The notes: a model not told the origin generated them from the sequence alone. A DNA stretch of 64,000 nucleotides from an uncultured Marinococcus sp. (GCF_947493875.1 NZ_CANLSU010000004.1:124001-188000); one strand, 5' to 3'; positions 32,460 to 41,941 are shown, counted from the first letter of the stretch. Translations and numbers: made by a program.

Positions 32460-32810
32460 TCAGCTTCCCCGATATGTTTGGTAGCCGTAGGGAGATAACA
32501 GCAGCGGAAGGTGGTAGGACGTTTCCTCCGCTGAGAGTGTAACCCGGAGAGCCACCGTTTCCAGAAAATGCGGCTCCTCCTTCGTCCACCCCTTTTGCCG
32601 GAGATATTCTCCTGTTTGAAATTCCAGCTCATATGCTGCTGTTTGAATGGCCTCTGCCTGCAGCAGTGGTGCATCCACCCGCCCGTCTGCATTGGTTACC
32701 CGTTCTGCTTCTTTAATTCTCCGGCTGCCGTCCAGGCGGTACAGCGTCAGAGCTATACCATCCCCTGGACGTCCCGAAGCCAGATCCAGCACATGTGTTG
32801 TGAGTCCCAT
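32460..32810 (-). CDS. pucM: 5-hydroxyisourate hydrolase (PucM)
   Basis: 116 residues, transthyretin-like. Starts with the family signature MGLTTHVLDLASGRPG and ends in the diagnostic YRGS tetrapeptide, both part of the active site. It hydrolyses the uricase product 5-hydroxyisourate. The ATG directly follows the pucL stop codon (TAA then ATG), so translation is coupled and the two consecutive enzymes are made together. Confidence 0.95.
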   Translation of the reverse strand: MGLTTHVLDLASGRPGDGIALTLYRLDGSRRIKEAERVTNADGRVDAPLLQAEAIQTAAYELEFQTGEYLRQKGWTKEEPHFLETVALRVTLSAEETSYHLPLLLSPYGYQTYRGS

Positions 32811-34388
32811 TTATGCTTCTCCTTCATGATCCAGATCTTCCCGGTGCACCGAAAAGCGCTGGAAGCCGTATGGACGGCGCGGCTCTGTATATACCTTTCC
32901 ATCACTTCCGGGAATATCTTCAACCACAGTGTCCCATGTATGGTTCTGCGACTCGAAGGACACCTCCTGAAGCTGCGGGAACCGCTCCAGCACCCGGCGG
33001 CCGATATAATAGATCAGCTGCTGGATGGAGGCCGTCTGTGTTTCGTGGAAAACGGCAGCTGCAATATCCTTCACCTGCTCAGCGGCTACGTAGCCTTCCC
33101 CGTTTTGTCCGAAGGCGATATGCGGTGCTTCATAGGTCCAGCCGATATTCAAATAAATAAACAACGGACGGTTGGAGTCCTCGGGAAGCGTTGTGTATTC
33201 ATCCCGGATAAAGCCGACAAATGAATTATCAACTACTTTCACGAGCTGGACATCCTTTACATAGCTTTCCTGCTCGATAATTTCCGGAGCCCCAAACGAG
33301 GTCCGCCCTATTTTTACCATCGCTGCAGGATTTTCATTATGCGACTTTTTAAACACTACACCGCTTTTGTATCCCGTATTATCTACATTTACTTTTTCGA
33401 AGGGAAGATGGTCGGCATATACTTCTGCGGTTTCGACGTGATCATATTTTTCGAGAAACGCTTCTCCGACATAGGCAAGAAATCCTTCCACTGTTGCCCC
33501 TTCATAACTGCCCAGGTGACGCTGAATAAAGTTTTTCATGGAATCCGTCGCCACCACCATGCTGTTGTCGCCCTCGGTAAAGCTCGGCAGGAAGGCCTCC
33601 CCGGTAATATTGACAGACACATTTAATCCAAAAATTGTGTTGTTGGTGCCTTCATAAGGGGACTCCGGTATTGGGGTGATATCTGTAAATGGTATGGAAA
33701 ACGTCCGGTAGGCAAATACATCGCCTTTGCCGTAGCTCATCGTTCTCCGTTTTTTACTGCTCGTCCTTGTCGCTGTCTGCGACAGGCGGGCCGGCTCTGC
33801 CGCAAGCGCTGCAGAAGCCTCCTGCTCTCCGGCTGCGGGGCTGCTGCCTGTTTCCACGCTTTCGTTTGATTCAGTTATCGTTTCCGGCCGCTCCTCTTCA
33901 ATGATGGCCTCGAGCCGCAGGAGAGCTATCCGGTGTATTTCCCTTACAGCCTGGCGCTCTTCTTCCTCCTGGGTATGTTCCATCCGCACCTGGACTGCCT
34001 CTAAGATATCCTCTGCGGTCTTTCCTCTTACCGCTATAATAAACGGCATGCCAAACTTATCCTGATAACGCTCGTTCCATATACGCAGCTCTTCCTGCTG
34101 CTCCTCTTCCATCTCCGTCAAACCAGCGCTTTCCTGCTCGGAAGCAGATTCCCCGCTCATCGGTTTCTTTTCTCCAAGAGAAGGGTGCGCCTGGATCAGG
34201 GCCCGCCGGTTTTCTTCCCCGGACGTCATAACTACGCCTGCCATTCGCTGGTGCAGATCTTCAACAGACTCTATCGGCCTCACCGGTTCAACTGCTTCGG
34301 CCACCCACGGAGAATTCTCATACACCCCTCCGAAAGTGTCGATAAATTCCCGGCGGGATAATTGGTTTACTTGTTCAATGGTCAGCAT
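32811..34388 (-). CDS. pucL: Bifunctional OHCU decarboxylase/uricase (PucL)
   Basis: 525 residues, a fusion of two enzymes. Residues about 1-170 are OHCU decarboxylase (FGGVYENSPWVAEAV, HPSLGEKK, FGMPFIIAVRGK). An acidic and Ala/Ser/Thr-rich linker (about 172-212) follows, then urate oxidase to the end with the motifs NTIFGLNVSVNITGEAFLPS, TDSMKNFI and SFESQNHTW. Together with PucM it takes urate to (S)-allantoin. B. subtilis PucL has the same fusion; the linker here looks somewhat long. It lies 14 bases behind the permease gene. Confidence 0.95.
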   Translation of the reverse strand: MLTIEQVNQLSRREFIDTFGGVYENSPWVAEAVEPVRPIESVEDLHQRMAGVVMTSGEENRRALIQAHPSLGEKKPMSGESASEQESAGLTEMEEEQQEELRIWNERYQDKFGMPFIIAVRGKTAEDILEAVQVRMEHTQEEEERQAVREIHRIALLRLEAIIEEERPETITESNESVETGSSPAAGEQEASAALAAEPARLSQTATRTSSKKRRTMSYGKGDVFAYRTFSIPFTDITPIPESPYEGTNNTIFGLNVSVNITGEAFLPSFTEGDNSMVVATDSMKNFIQRHLGSYEGATVEGFLAYVGEAFLEKYDHVETAEVYADHLPFEKVNVDNTGYKSGVVFKKSHNENPAAMVKIGRTSFGAPEIIEQESYVKDVQLVKVVDNSFVGFIRDEYTTLPEDSNRPLFIYLNIGWTYEAPHIAFGQNGEGYVAAEQVKDIAAAVFHETQTASIQQLIYYIGRRVLERFPQLQEVSFESQNHTWDTVVEDIPGSDGKVYTEPRRPYGFQRFSVHREDLDHEGEA

Positions 34389-34402
34389 ACACTACTCCTC
34401 CT

Positions 34403-35713
34403 TCAGGCTTTGCTTTGTTTTTCTTCATTATATACATGTTCCCCCTTCCACTGTGTGTTAAATAGGAGATTAATAAAAATTGCGGCTAAACTACCAGTGA
34501 TAATGCCGTCCCCGAAGATGATGGCGAGCCCTTCCGGAAGGCTTGAAAACAGCTCCGGCACTACTGTGGCACCGAGTGCAAGCGACACGGAGCACGCAAC
34601 CACCAGCTGGTTCGACTGTTCATTAAAATCGACGTCGCGGAGCATCTGCAGACCTGCAACGACAACCATTCCAAACATGACGACAGTGGCCCCGCCAAGC
34701 ACCGGTGTTGGAATGATGACAACCAGGGCAGCAACCTTTGGAATCAGCCCCAGAACGATCAGGGTCATTGCCGCCGAGAAAATAACGTTTCTCGTTTTTA
34801 CTTTTGAAAGCTCGAGCAGACCTACATTCTGTGCAAACGTACTGTAGGGAAAAGCGTTGAATAAGCCGCCGATAATGACGGCGAGCCCTTCGGAACGGTA
34901 GCCCCGGACCAGATCGTCCTCGTTCAGCTCACGATCCGTAATGCGGGCGACTGCGTAGTAAGCACCGGTCGTTTCAACGACGATCACGCTGCACACAATG
35001 ATCATCGTGATAATCGGCCCAATTTCAAATGTCGGCATGCCGAAGTACAGCGGCTGAGGAAAATGAAACCACGAGGCTTCCATCACTTCTCCAAAGGAGA
35101 CCCGGCCCATTACGGCTGCAGCTATCGTTCCGCCGGCAATACCGATCAGGACAGCGAGCGACCGCATAAACCCGGTAAACATCCGGAATAAAAGAATGAT
35201 CACCGCAAGTACCCCAACTGATAAAAGCAGGTTGAAAAGGGAGCCAAAGTTTTCGCTTCCTTCTCCGCCGGCCATGTTTCTGATGCCGGTAGGAATAAGC
35301 GAAAGTCCGATAATCGTTACAACTGTGCCGCGCACAATCGGCGGGAACAGCTTTTGTAATTTTCCAAAAAATCTGGCAAAGATAACGACAAACAGCCCGG
35401 CCACAAGAATCGATCCGTAAATAGCTGTCACGCCGTAGTTGGTGCCAATGCTGATCATCGGTGTCACTGCTACAAATGATACGCCGAGCATGACTGGCAG
35501 CCCGATGCCGATATGTTTTCCCCTCCACAGCTGCAGCAGAGTTGCTACACCGCAGGAAAGCAGGTCAATTGCCACTAAGTATGCCAGCTGTTCTGCTGAA
35601 AGCTCCAGGGCGCGGCCTACAATAAGCGGAACGAGTATCGCTCCGGCGTACATTGCAAGCACGTGCTGAAGTCCCAATGAAAAAGTCCGAAGCCCGTTGG
35701 TTCCGTTAGCCAT
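34403..35713 (-). CDS. NCS2 family uric acid/xanthine permease
   Basis: 436 residues with about 14 membrane segments. The NCS2 signature is seen in FAQNVGLLELSKVKTRNV, and LGLQHVLAMYAGAILVPLIVG opens the protein. Such permeases import urate or xanthine with protons. B. subtilis has two, PucJ and PucK, in its puc region; I cannot decide which this equals. AAAGGAGG precedes the ATG. It is the first gene of the catabolic set behind pucR, so uptake and breakdown are co-expressed. Confidence 0.9.
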   Translation of the reverse strand: MANGTNGLRTFSLGLQHVLAMYAGAILVPLIVGRALELSAEQLAYLVAIDLLSCGVATLLQLWRGKHIGIGLPVMLGVSFVAVTPMISIGTNYGVTAIYGSILVAGLFVVIFARFFGKLQKLFPPIVRGTVVTIIGLSLIPTGIRNMAGGEGSENFGSLFNLLLSVGVLAVIILLFRMFTGFMRSLAVLIGIAGGTIAAAVMGRVSFGEVMEASWFHFPQPLYFGMPTFEIGPIITMIIVCSVIVVETTGAYYAVARITDRELNEDDLVRGYRSEGLAVIIGGLFNAFPYSTFAQNVGLLELSKVKTRNVIFSAAMTLIVLGLIPKVAALVVIIPTPVLGGATVVMFGMVVVAGLQMLRDVDFNEQSNQLVVACSVSLALGATVVPELFSSLPEGLAIIFGDGIITGSLAAIFINLLFNTQWKGEHVYNEEKQSKA

Positions 35714-35870
35714 GATTAGGTGTTCCTCCTTTTATTATTACCTTACTATCCATCTTATAGGAGGCCCGGACATGATTCATTAGATGTTTTATATAAAATT
35801 ACCAAAATATTTTAGCCATTCTATCTATAATCGTTAGAAAAATAAAGGGCTCTGTGCAGATTATCTTACA

Positions 35871-37490
35871 TCACTCCGAGGAGAGAACATTCTGCACCCG
35901 CAGCGCCAGGCGCAGCCGCATCGTCGTTTCAGGATTTTTCAATGAAACCCCTAAGCGCTCCTCGCATTTTTCCAGGCGGTAGAGCACCGTATTACGGTGA
36001 ATGTAAAGCCGTTTTGCCGTATCAGCCACGTGACAGTGCGACTCGAGATAGACAGATAAGGTCTGTACAAGTCCCTGTTCCTCCTGGCTCCCCTCCGTCA
36101 GCTCCTGCAGCACCGAGTGGCTGAACGAGGCCAGCTCTTCGGTAGGCAGCAGCCGGAGAAGCTGGGCAATATCCTTTGTATAATAGGTGCGGATAAAACC
36201 GCGTTCGCCGGTAAGCTGGCTGTTGTACAAGGTGTTTTCCGCCTCTTTATAGGAAGCCGGGGTATCAAGAAACGACCGCGCCGTGTTTCCAATGCCAAAG
36301 GATATCGAGCGGTCAAAAAACAGCTTAATCCCTTCCTGCAGCTGCTGCAGTGCCTCCACCAAAGCTTCATCTGCCTCTGCCTGCAGCTGTTCCACCTCCC
36401 ATAAAATAATACACTGCCGCTCTTTTTTGAAAAACCAGGCCGGCGTCCGCCATTTGTCCAATTCGCCTTCAATGTATTCATACATGTGGTCCATTTCCCG
36501 CTGCTGCTGGGTATAGGTGACCGGAAGCCTTGGCTCGGGGTCAAGCATGCCTACTGCGCAGCCGTAATTTCGGCTGTTTGGCAGCCCCATCTCTTCTGCC
36601 CGGTTTCGTGCTTCTTCATCGGATGAATAGCCTTCATTGATGAAATTTTGAAAAAATTCATCGCGTGCTCTTCGTTCATACTGAGCGATGGCGCTCTGTT
36701 TCATGCGTTCGAACCCGATCACATTCACGGCCTGGTCAATGATAAGCACAAGCCCGTTGTCATAAATGGGGATTTCGCCGCCAATCACCAGGCAGCCGCT
36801 GCGTGTTTCGTGTGTCCGTACCGGAAACAGTGTATACGTCTGCGCTGTTTCCCACACGCAGAAGCTGCTGTAGGTACTGCCGGCTAAAAACAGATCCCGT
36901 TTCGCCCGACGGTGCGTTTCAAGCACCGTCTGTGCTGTTTCCATCCCTTCGCCTGCATAGATCGGACGGTCATATGCATCCAGCAGCAGAACCGGAAAGC
37001 CAATATAGTCGCATACTTCCTCAAGCAGCGCCGTCAGGCCTTTACCGTGCATAACATGATCGGTCAGCCGCTGGTGGATGTTTAACGCTTCGCGCAGCTC
37101 TCTTGTCCGCACCGAAAGCATGTCATTGAGCATATCATTGACCATCGCTCCAAGACCGATATCCTCCGGCAGGGCAATAATAGGAAACTGCAGCTCGTCC
37201 GCCTTTTCGATGACGCTCTCCGGCAGCTTCTGCAGAAAACGTTCGATTTTAAGCCCAATGCCGGCGCACCCCACGGCGTCCATCCGCTCGATGAGCACGC
37301 TTAATTCCTCAGGGCGGTCCTTGTAATGGTACCCGGTCGTCACCAGCAGGTCGTCCTCCTGCAGATAATCAACAATATCCGGTGCATCCATCATATTCAC
37401 CTGCCGGATCTCCCGGATCTCTCCGTCTTTTCCCGCAAGCAGTGTAGCATCCTTCCAGACCGGGCGCTGCAGCGTTTCTCCTATGTTCAC
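35871..37490 (-). CDS. pucR: PucR family purine catabolism regulator
   Basis: 539 residues with a PucR N-terminal domain (about 1-120, VWKDATLLAGKDGEI then VNMMDAPDIVDYL), a GGDEF-like middle part and a C-terminal HTH (RLYIHRNTVLYRLEKCEERLG). PucR activates puc genes when purine intermediates such as allantoin build up. I place the start at GTG 37488-37490, eight bases after AAGGAGG; an ATG at 37514 and a TTG at 37520 have no usable site. It reads in the same direction as the puc genes, 157 bases ahead of the permease. Confidence 0.9.
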   Translation of the reverse strand: MNIGETLQRPVWKDATLLAGKDGEIREIRQVNMMDAPDIVDYLQEDDLLVTTGYHYKDRPEELSVLIERMDAVGCAGIGLKIERFLQKLPESVIEKADELQFPIIALPEDIGLGAMVNDMLNDMLSVRTRELREALNIHQRLTDHVMHGKGLTALLEEVCDYIGFPVLLLDAYDRPIYAGEGMETAQTVLETHRRAKRDLFLAGSTYSSFCVWETAQTYTLFPVRTHETRSGCLVIGGEIPIYDNGLVLIIDQAVNVIGFERMKQSAIAQYERRARDEFFQNFINEGYSSDEEARNRAEEMGLPNSRNYGCAVGMLDPEPRLPVTYTQQQREMDHMYEYIEGELDKWRTPAWFFKKERQCIILWEVEQLQAEADEALVEALQQLQEGIKLFFDRSISFGIGNTARSFLDTPASYKEAENTLYNSQLTGERGFIRTYYTKDIAQLLRLLPTEELASFSHSVLQELTEGSQEEQGLVQTLSVYLESHCHVADTAKRLYIHRNTVLYRLEKCEERLGVSLKNPETTMRLRLALRVQNVLSSE

Positions 37491-37530
37491 CGTTTCCGCC
37501 TCCTTGTGATACATCTCCAATCTTTTCTAA

Positions 37531-37543
37531 CATGATTGGTTAT
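37531..37543 (+). promoter_or_regulatory. Possible PucR box upstream of pucR
   Basis: CATGATTGGTTAT shares the TTGGTTA core with the PucR consensus WWWCNTTGGTTAA, matching 10 of 13 positions. A weaker TTTTGGTAATTTT on the minus strand (35796-35808) lies before the permease gene. Confidence 0.3.
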
Positions 37544-37603
37544 TTTAACTTTTACTGTAGCAGAAAAAGTAATGCTCCCGCCAGTGGAAATTCCACCAGC
37601 CAT

Positions 37604-37628
37604 AAAAAAGCTGCCGGCACCCGGCAGC
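37604..37628 (-). terminator. Terminator after the TetR gene
   Basis: GCTGCCGG (37610-37617) and CCGGCAGC (37621-37628) with a tiny loop and six A bases at 37604-37609, which read as T on the minus strand. Confidence 0.85.
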
Positions 37629-37636
37629 CCTTCTGC

Positions 37637-38245
37637 TTATCTTTTAACGATACCGTACAAAAATAAATCATAAAAATGTGTCTGGTATTCTTCAAGCGTC
37701 ATGCTGCCCGGCCCGTCCTCCCCCTGCTGAATCCGGTAGGCGACCATCTGCCGGAGCGAGATCGCATATGACATGAAAAAATCAATATTTATATTTTCCC
37801 GAAGAATCCCCTGCGCTTTTGCCAGCTCCACCAGCTCCCGGAACGCCGGCATCACTATTTTCTCGCCCCGGCTGCTGTAATCGGCCAGTACATGCGGATA
37901 ATCCTGCATTAATTCCGTGAGAAAGCTCGATTGAAAAAACGATTCGTATTCCTTCATATCAAATATCTTCAAAAGCATCTCTTCAGTCATTCCATGCTTT
38001 CTGCTTTGCTCGATCAGCTCTTCCATCTTGTCTTTGGACTCCTGCATCACGCCGTCGAGCATTTCGCTTAAAATGCCTTCTTTGTCTGTAAAGTATTTAT
38101 AAAATGTGGCCTTGCTTGCACTGGCTTCCACGCACAGCTGCCCGATGGTAACCGCTTTAATACCCTCCTGCAGAAACAGACGGTGCGCGGTTTCGACCAG
38201 ATCCTTCTTTTTTCTCGTTGTTCGTCGTTTTTTATTGTATGCCAC
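37637..38245 (-). CDS. TetR family regulator of the ABC exporter
   Basis: 202 residues. N-terminal HTH with VTIGQLCVEASASKATFYKYFTDKEGIL; the rest is the helical ligand domain. The start is GTG 38245 with GGGGA eight bases upstream. It is the third gene of an operon with an ABC permease and ATPase, ending in a terminator, and likely represses the operon by binding the inverted repeat at 40790-40843. The ligand should be the compound exported. Confidence 0.87.
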   Translation of the reverse strand: MAYNKKRRTTRKKKDLVETAHRLFLQEGIKAVTIGQLCVEASASKATFYKYFTDKEGILSEMLDGVMQESKDKMEELIEQSRKHGMTEEMLLKIFDMKEYESFFQSSFLTELMQDYPHVLADYSSRGEKIVMPAFRELVELAKAQGILRENINIDFFMSYAISLRQMVAYRIQQGEDGPGSMTLEEYQTHFYDLFLYGIVKR

Positions 38246-38273
38246 CGCTTATTTCCCCATTTCTTTCCTTTCT

Positions 38274-39878
38274 TTAAATGATCAAGTCTCTTTTTCTAAT
38301 CGTAAACATTCCGACGACTGTAAAAACAGCGAATACTGCCAGAAGAATGACGGTCGACCAGGCTGTCCACTCCTCTGCAGGCACGCCTGGAATCTGCGCG
38401 TATGGCGAAATATCGCTCACCCATTCCGGCAGCTGAAGCAGCGGCCCAATAAGCCCGATCAGGGTAAACGCTGTATACACAAGCCAGACGAGTGACAGCG
38501 CCTTAGGCCACAGGCCCATCAGCAAAGCCGCCAGTCCAATAAACATCCAGACAGCCGGTGTCTGGGCGATGGCAGCGAAAAACACCTTCCATGCCCCATC
38601 TGCACTGTCCGTGTAGTAGCCGTAAAGCGCCCCGGCGCCTATGCCGCTGATCACAAGCAGCATAAAACTGCCCACGCAGGAAATCAGAAGATAATCAAGC
38701 ATCCACCGCGGACGCGGAACAGACTGAACCAGCAGGATTTCTCCCCGGCCGTTCTTTTCCTCCCGGAGCATTTTGGTCATCACCTGCAGAGCATAGCCTG
38801 CTGCAAGCATGGCAAGAAATGCCATATAAGTGGCAAATAGCGATTCTGCAAGCGTAGCACCCTCGGCCTGCACGAGAAAATCTTCCCCAATTGGATTATC
38901 CGCAAAAAAGTCAGCAGCTTCTTCACTTATGGCCCCCATCGCCACTCCGTAAAGAGCCGCTCCGGCTGCCCAGCTTAGAAAAACCCAGCGAAATAAAAAG
39001 CTCTGCAGCCCAAGCAGGTGGGTCAGACCGCCCACGGCCCGGGCTTTTCCGCCCTGTACCCGCAGCACCCCGGCCCCGTCGTCCCGGCGGTAGTCTACAT
39101 AAATGGCCGCCACTGCGAGTAGTGTAATACCCGCGCCAAACAAGCCGAGCGGCCACCAGCGCTCGTCCACGAAGGCGCGCATCGCCTGCCCCCACCCAAT
39201 CGGAGACAGCCACCGCCACACATCCACAGAAGCCACATCGCCGACAGCCCGGAACAAAAATGCCAGGCCAAGCAGCGCAGAGCTGATACCGGACGCTGCT
39301 CCGGCGCTTTCACTCACCTGGGCCATCAACAGGCTGATGGTGCCAAACATAATTCCGACACCGGCAACCCCGAGTCCAAAGGCTGAGGCTCCTTCCCAGC
39401 TGAGCCCCTCTATCGTATAAGGCATGCCTGCGATAATAATGACGGCGATGAAAAGATTCGCGAGCACCATCAGTAAAAAAGCGGCTGTGGACATACTGAC
39501 CCTGCCAATGACCCCTGCTTTCACAAGCTCTGAAAGTCCGCTTTCCTCTTCTGCTCTTGTATTGCGGACAATCATAAAGATGCTCATAAACGCAGCAGCG
39601 ATCCCCACGTATAAAAACATCTCATTAGTAATCATCGCGCCGAACGTATAATTCTCAAGCCCATAGCCTGGACCGGCCATCGCCCGGAGTGCCGGACTTT
39701 CCAGAAGAAGCGCCCGGCCCTGCCGGTCTTCCTGCGTCGGATACGTTTCCGGAAAGCTGAGAATACTGAGCAGAAACAGCACCGAAATTGACACGATCCA
39801 AATAGGCAGCCGTACTCTTTCTTTCCGGAGCATTAGCCGAAACAGCCTGCCTGTTCCTGTGAACACTGACATGTTCAT
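38274..39878 (-). CDS. ABC-2 type exporter permease
   Basis: 534 residues with about twelve membrane helices, two repeats of the six-helix ABC-2 unit, as in the 'exporter of polyketide antibiotics' family found in Bacillaceae and actinomycetes. It starts at an ATG overlapping the ATPase stop (ATGA). The conserved pattern RNTRAEEESGLSELVKAGVIGR after helix 3 and EEKNGRGEILLVQSVPRPRW in the second half are coupling loops that contact the ATPase. Substrate unknown; self-protection against a membrane-active antibiotic is a reasonable guess. Confidence 0.85.
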   Translation of the reverse strand: MNMSVFTGTGRLFRLMLRKERVRLPIWIVSISVLFLLSILSFPETYPTQEDRQGRALLLESPALRAMAGPGYGLENYTFGAMITNEMFLYVGIAAAFMSIFMIVRNTRAEEESGLSELVKAGVIGRVSMSTAAFLLMVLANLFIAVIIIAGMPYTIEGLSWEGASAFGLGVAGVGIMFGTISLLMAQVSESAGAASGISSALLGLAFLFRAVGDVASVDVWRWLSPIGWGQAMRAFVDERWWPLGLFGAGITLLAVAAIYVDYRRDDGAGVLRVQGGKARAVGGLTHLLGLQSFLFRWVFLSWAAGAALYGVAMGAISEEAADFFADNPIGEDFLVQAEGATLAESLFATYMAFLAMLAAGYALQVMTKMLREEKNGRGEILLVQSVPRPRWMLDYLLISCVGSFMLLVISGIGAGALYGYYTDSADGAWKVFFAAIAQTPAVWMFIGLAALLMGLWPKALSLVWLVYTAFTLIGLIGPLLQLPEWVSDISPYAQIPGVPAEEWTAWSTVILLAVFAVFTVVGMFTIRKRDLII

Positions 39879-40774
39879 CCCGCTTCCCCTGCCTTCGATT
39901 CATAATGACGAAGAAAAATCTCTTCAAGCGTCGGCGGCCTTGACTCCAATGAAACCACACCTGCTGCTGAGAGCTCCTGCATGACCGGCGCCAGCCCTTC
40001 CGCGTCCACATAAAAGTGCACCTTCGAACCGTCTGCTTTCCACTGGTGGACGTCGCTTCGTTCCGCTAAAGAAGCCACCGTCTCCTTCGTTTCTGCCGTA
40101 ATGGAAATACGCGTTAAATGCCGCAGCTCCTCAAGCGTACCGGACTCAATAATTTTTCCTTCTTTAATGATGCTGACCCGGTCACACAGCTCCTCCACCT
40201 CTGCCAGTATGTGACTCGAAAGCAGCACAGCCTTTCCTTCCTGCTGCAGCTCCCGTACGCATTCCCGAAAGATGGAGGCCATTAACGGGTCCAGACCCGA
40301 GGTCGGTTCGTCAAAAATATACAGATCCGCTTCCGAGGCAAACGCCGTAATGAGCGCGAGCTTCTGCCGGTTTCCCTTCGAATACGTTTTGCTTTTTTTC
40401 CGCGGGTCGAGCTGAAAGCGTTCAATCAGCTGCTGGCGTTTCTCTTCATTAAATTTACCGTGCAGCTTCCCGAGAACATCAATCACCTGGCCGCCGGTTA
40501 AATTCGGCCAGACGTTCACATCACCCGGTACGTAAGCCACCCGTTTGTGAATGTCTACGGCCCCGGTCCACGCATCTTTGCCAAACAGCTCCACTTCACC
40601 GCCGCTTTTTTTCAGCAGACCGAGCATTACCCGGATCGTGGTGGACTTTCCTGAACCGTTCGGACCTAAAAATCCTACCGTTTCTCCGTTTTGGATCGTC
40701 AAATCCACATGCTCAAGCGCTGTGTGCTTCCCAAAATATTTTGACACGCCCTCTAATTTCACCAGGTTATTCAT
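39875..40774 (-). CDS. ABC transporter ATP-binding protein
   Basis: 299 residues. Walker A GPNGSGKSTT, signature YSKGNRQKLALI, which is a degenerate LSGGQ, Walker B LYIFDEPTSGLDPL and the switch His in LLSSHIL. A C-terminal extension of about 80 residues (after EELRHLT) is common in DrrA-like exporters. First gene of the operon, coupled to the permease by a four-base overlap. GGGAGG precedes the ATG. Confidence 0.93.
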   Translation of the reverse strand: MNNLVKLEGVSKYFGKHTALEHVDLTIQNGETVGFLGPNGSGKSTTIRVMLGLLKKSGGEVELFGKDAWTGAVDIHKRVAYVPGDVNVWPNLTGGQVIDVLGKLHGKFNEEKRQQLIERFQLDPRKKSKTYSKGNRQKLALITAFASEADLYIFDEPTSGLDPLMASIFRECVRELQQEGKAVLLSSHILAEVEELCDRVSIIKEGKIIESGTLEELRHLTRISITAETKETVASLAERSDVHQWKADGSKVHFYVDAEGLAPVMQELSAAGVVSLESRPPTLEEIFLRHYESKAGEAG

Positions 40775-40789
40775 GTTTACACCTCCCTA

Positions 40790-40843
40790 AATTGAACGTT
40801 TTTATTATTATCGTTTAAACTATTTTATAATATTCGTTCAATT
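40790..40843. promoter_or_regulatory. Inverted repeat in the ABC exporter promoter region
   Basis: AATTGAACG (40790-40798) and CGTTCAATT (40835-40843) are exact complements 36 bases apart in the AT-rich promoter region. They may be two half-sites or parts of two TetR operators flanking the promoter. Confidence 0.45.
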
Positions 40844-40939
40844 AAGTCACGATTTATTTTTCATGTTCCTTTCTTTGAAGACTACGGCCGCTGATTTTTG
40901 GGTATGTGTAACAAAGATCTGAAATTGGAGGCATTATGT

Positions 40940-41902
40940 ATGATGACTTTACGACTCGGATACGTATCTCAGGCTCTCGCTCTCTGGAACGCTTCTCCGG
41001 GAAAAACAATGACACTGACGCGCTGGCAGAAGATGGATCCCGAAAGCCGCGAGGATAAGCTGCGGGAGGTCACCCGTTTAAATCTGGAGCATACGATCCG
41101 CATGCTTCATTACAATATCGCCCACGACATTCCTTTGTACCGGTTTTCTTCCTCGCTTGCGCCTCTTGCCACTCATGACGAGGCCGCCTGGGATTACATA
41201 ACGCCTTTTACGGATTTATATAAGGAAATCGGCAGACTTGTGCGGGAGCACAATATCCGCCCGAGCTTTCACCCGAACCAGTTCACGCTATTTACAAGCG
41301 ACAAGCCTAATGTCACCACCAATGCCGTGCAGGACATGGAGTACCACTACCATATGCTTGAAGCCATGGGACTCGAACAAAGAGCATGGGTCAACCTGCA
41401 CGTCGGGGGAGCCTACGGCGATAAAAAAGCGGCTGTGGCACGGTTTCACGAAAACCTTCAGCAGCTGCCCGAAAAAATCAAGGCGCGGATGACGCTGGAA
41501 AATGATGATAAAACGTACACAGCAGGCGACGTGCTCGCTGTCTGTGAACGGGAAAACATTCCAATGATGTTTGATTATCATCACTTCGAGGCCAACCATT
41601 CCGATGATGAACGTCTGGAGGAGCTGCTGCCCCGGTTTATTAATACATGGTCCCATACCGACAGCCGGCCGAAAATCCATCTTTCCTCGCCGAAATCACC
41701 CGAGGCCTTCCGCAGCCATGCCGATTACGTGGATCCGGAGTTTAATCTTCCGTTTCTGCAGGCCTTAAAACAGATCGGCGAGCCTATTGACGGGATGATT
41801 GAAGCAAAGCAGAAGGACTACGCGCTGCTGCAGCTTGTCGAAGACCTGGCTTCGCGGCGGAACGTGACAAGGACCGGCGGGGCAGAGCTCCAATGGAAAT
41901 AA
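40940..41902 (+). CDS. uvsE: UV DNA damage endonuclease (UvsE/UVDE)
   Basis: 320 residues, TIM barrel with three metal sites. MTLRLGYVSQALALWNASPGKTMTL is the typical opening (in two pieces here), SFHPNQFTLF, NLHVGGAYGDK and MFDYHHFEANH provide metal and DNA contacts, and IHLSSPK closes the active site. It nicks DNA 5' of UV photoproducts and starts an excision route independent of UvrABC. ATG 40940 has GGAGG eight bases upstream; ATG 40943 is also possible. I see no LexA box in front. It converges with the quinone oxidoreductase gene on a shared terminator. Confidence 0.92.
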   Translation: MMTLRLGYVSQALALWNASPGKTMTLTRWQKMDPESREDKLREVTRLNLEHTIRMLHYNIAHDIPLYRFSSSLAPLATHDEAAWDYITPFTDLYKEIGRLVREHNIRPSFHPNQFTLFTSDKPNVTTNAVQDMEYHYHMLEAMGLEQRAWVNLHVGGAYGDKKAAVARFHENLQQLPEKIKARMTLENDDKTYTAGDVLAVCERENIPMMFDYHHFEANHSDDERLEELLPRFINTWSHTDSRPKIHLSSPKSPEAFRSHADYVDPEFNLPFLQALKQIGEPIDGMIEAKQKDYALLQLVEDLASRRNVTRTGGAELQWK

Positions 41903-41910
41903 AGAGCCAT

Positions 41911-41941
41911 AAAAAAGAGCCTGAACCCAGGCTCTTTTTTT
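41911..41941. terminator. Bidirectional terminator between uvsE and the quinone oxidoreductase gene
   Basis: AAAAAAGAGCCTG (41911-41923) and CAGGCTCTTTTTTT (41928-41941) with a 4-base loop. Confidence 0.92.

Noticed and set aside
35714-35870. Purine riboswitch in front of the urate permease gene
   Set aside because: I saw no paired arms with the conserved loop sequences and no terminator/antiterminator pair; only a weak PucR-box-like stretch.
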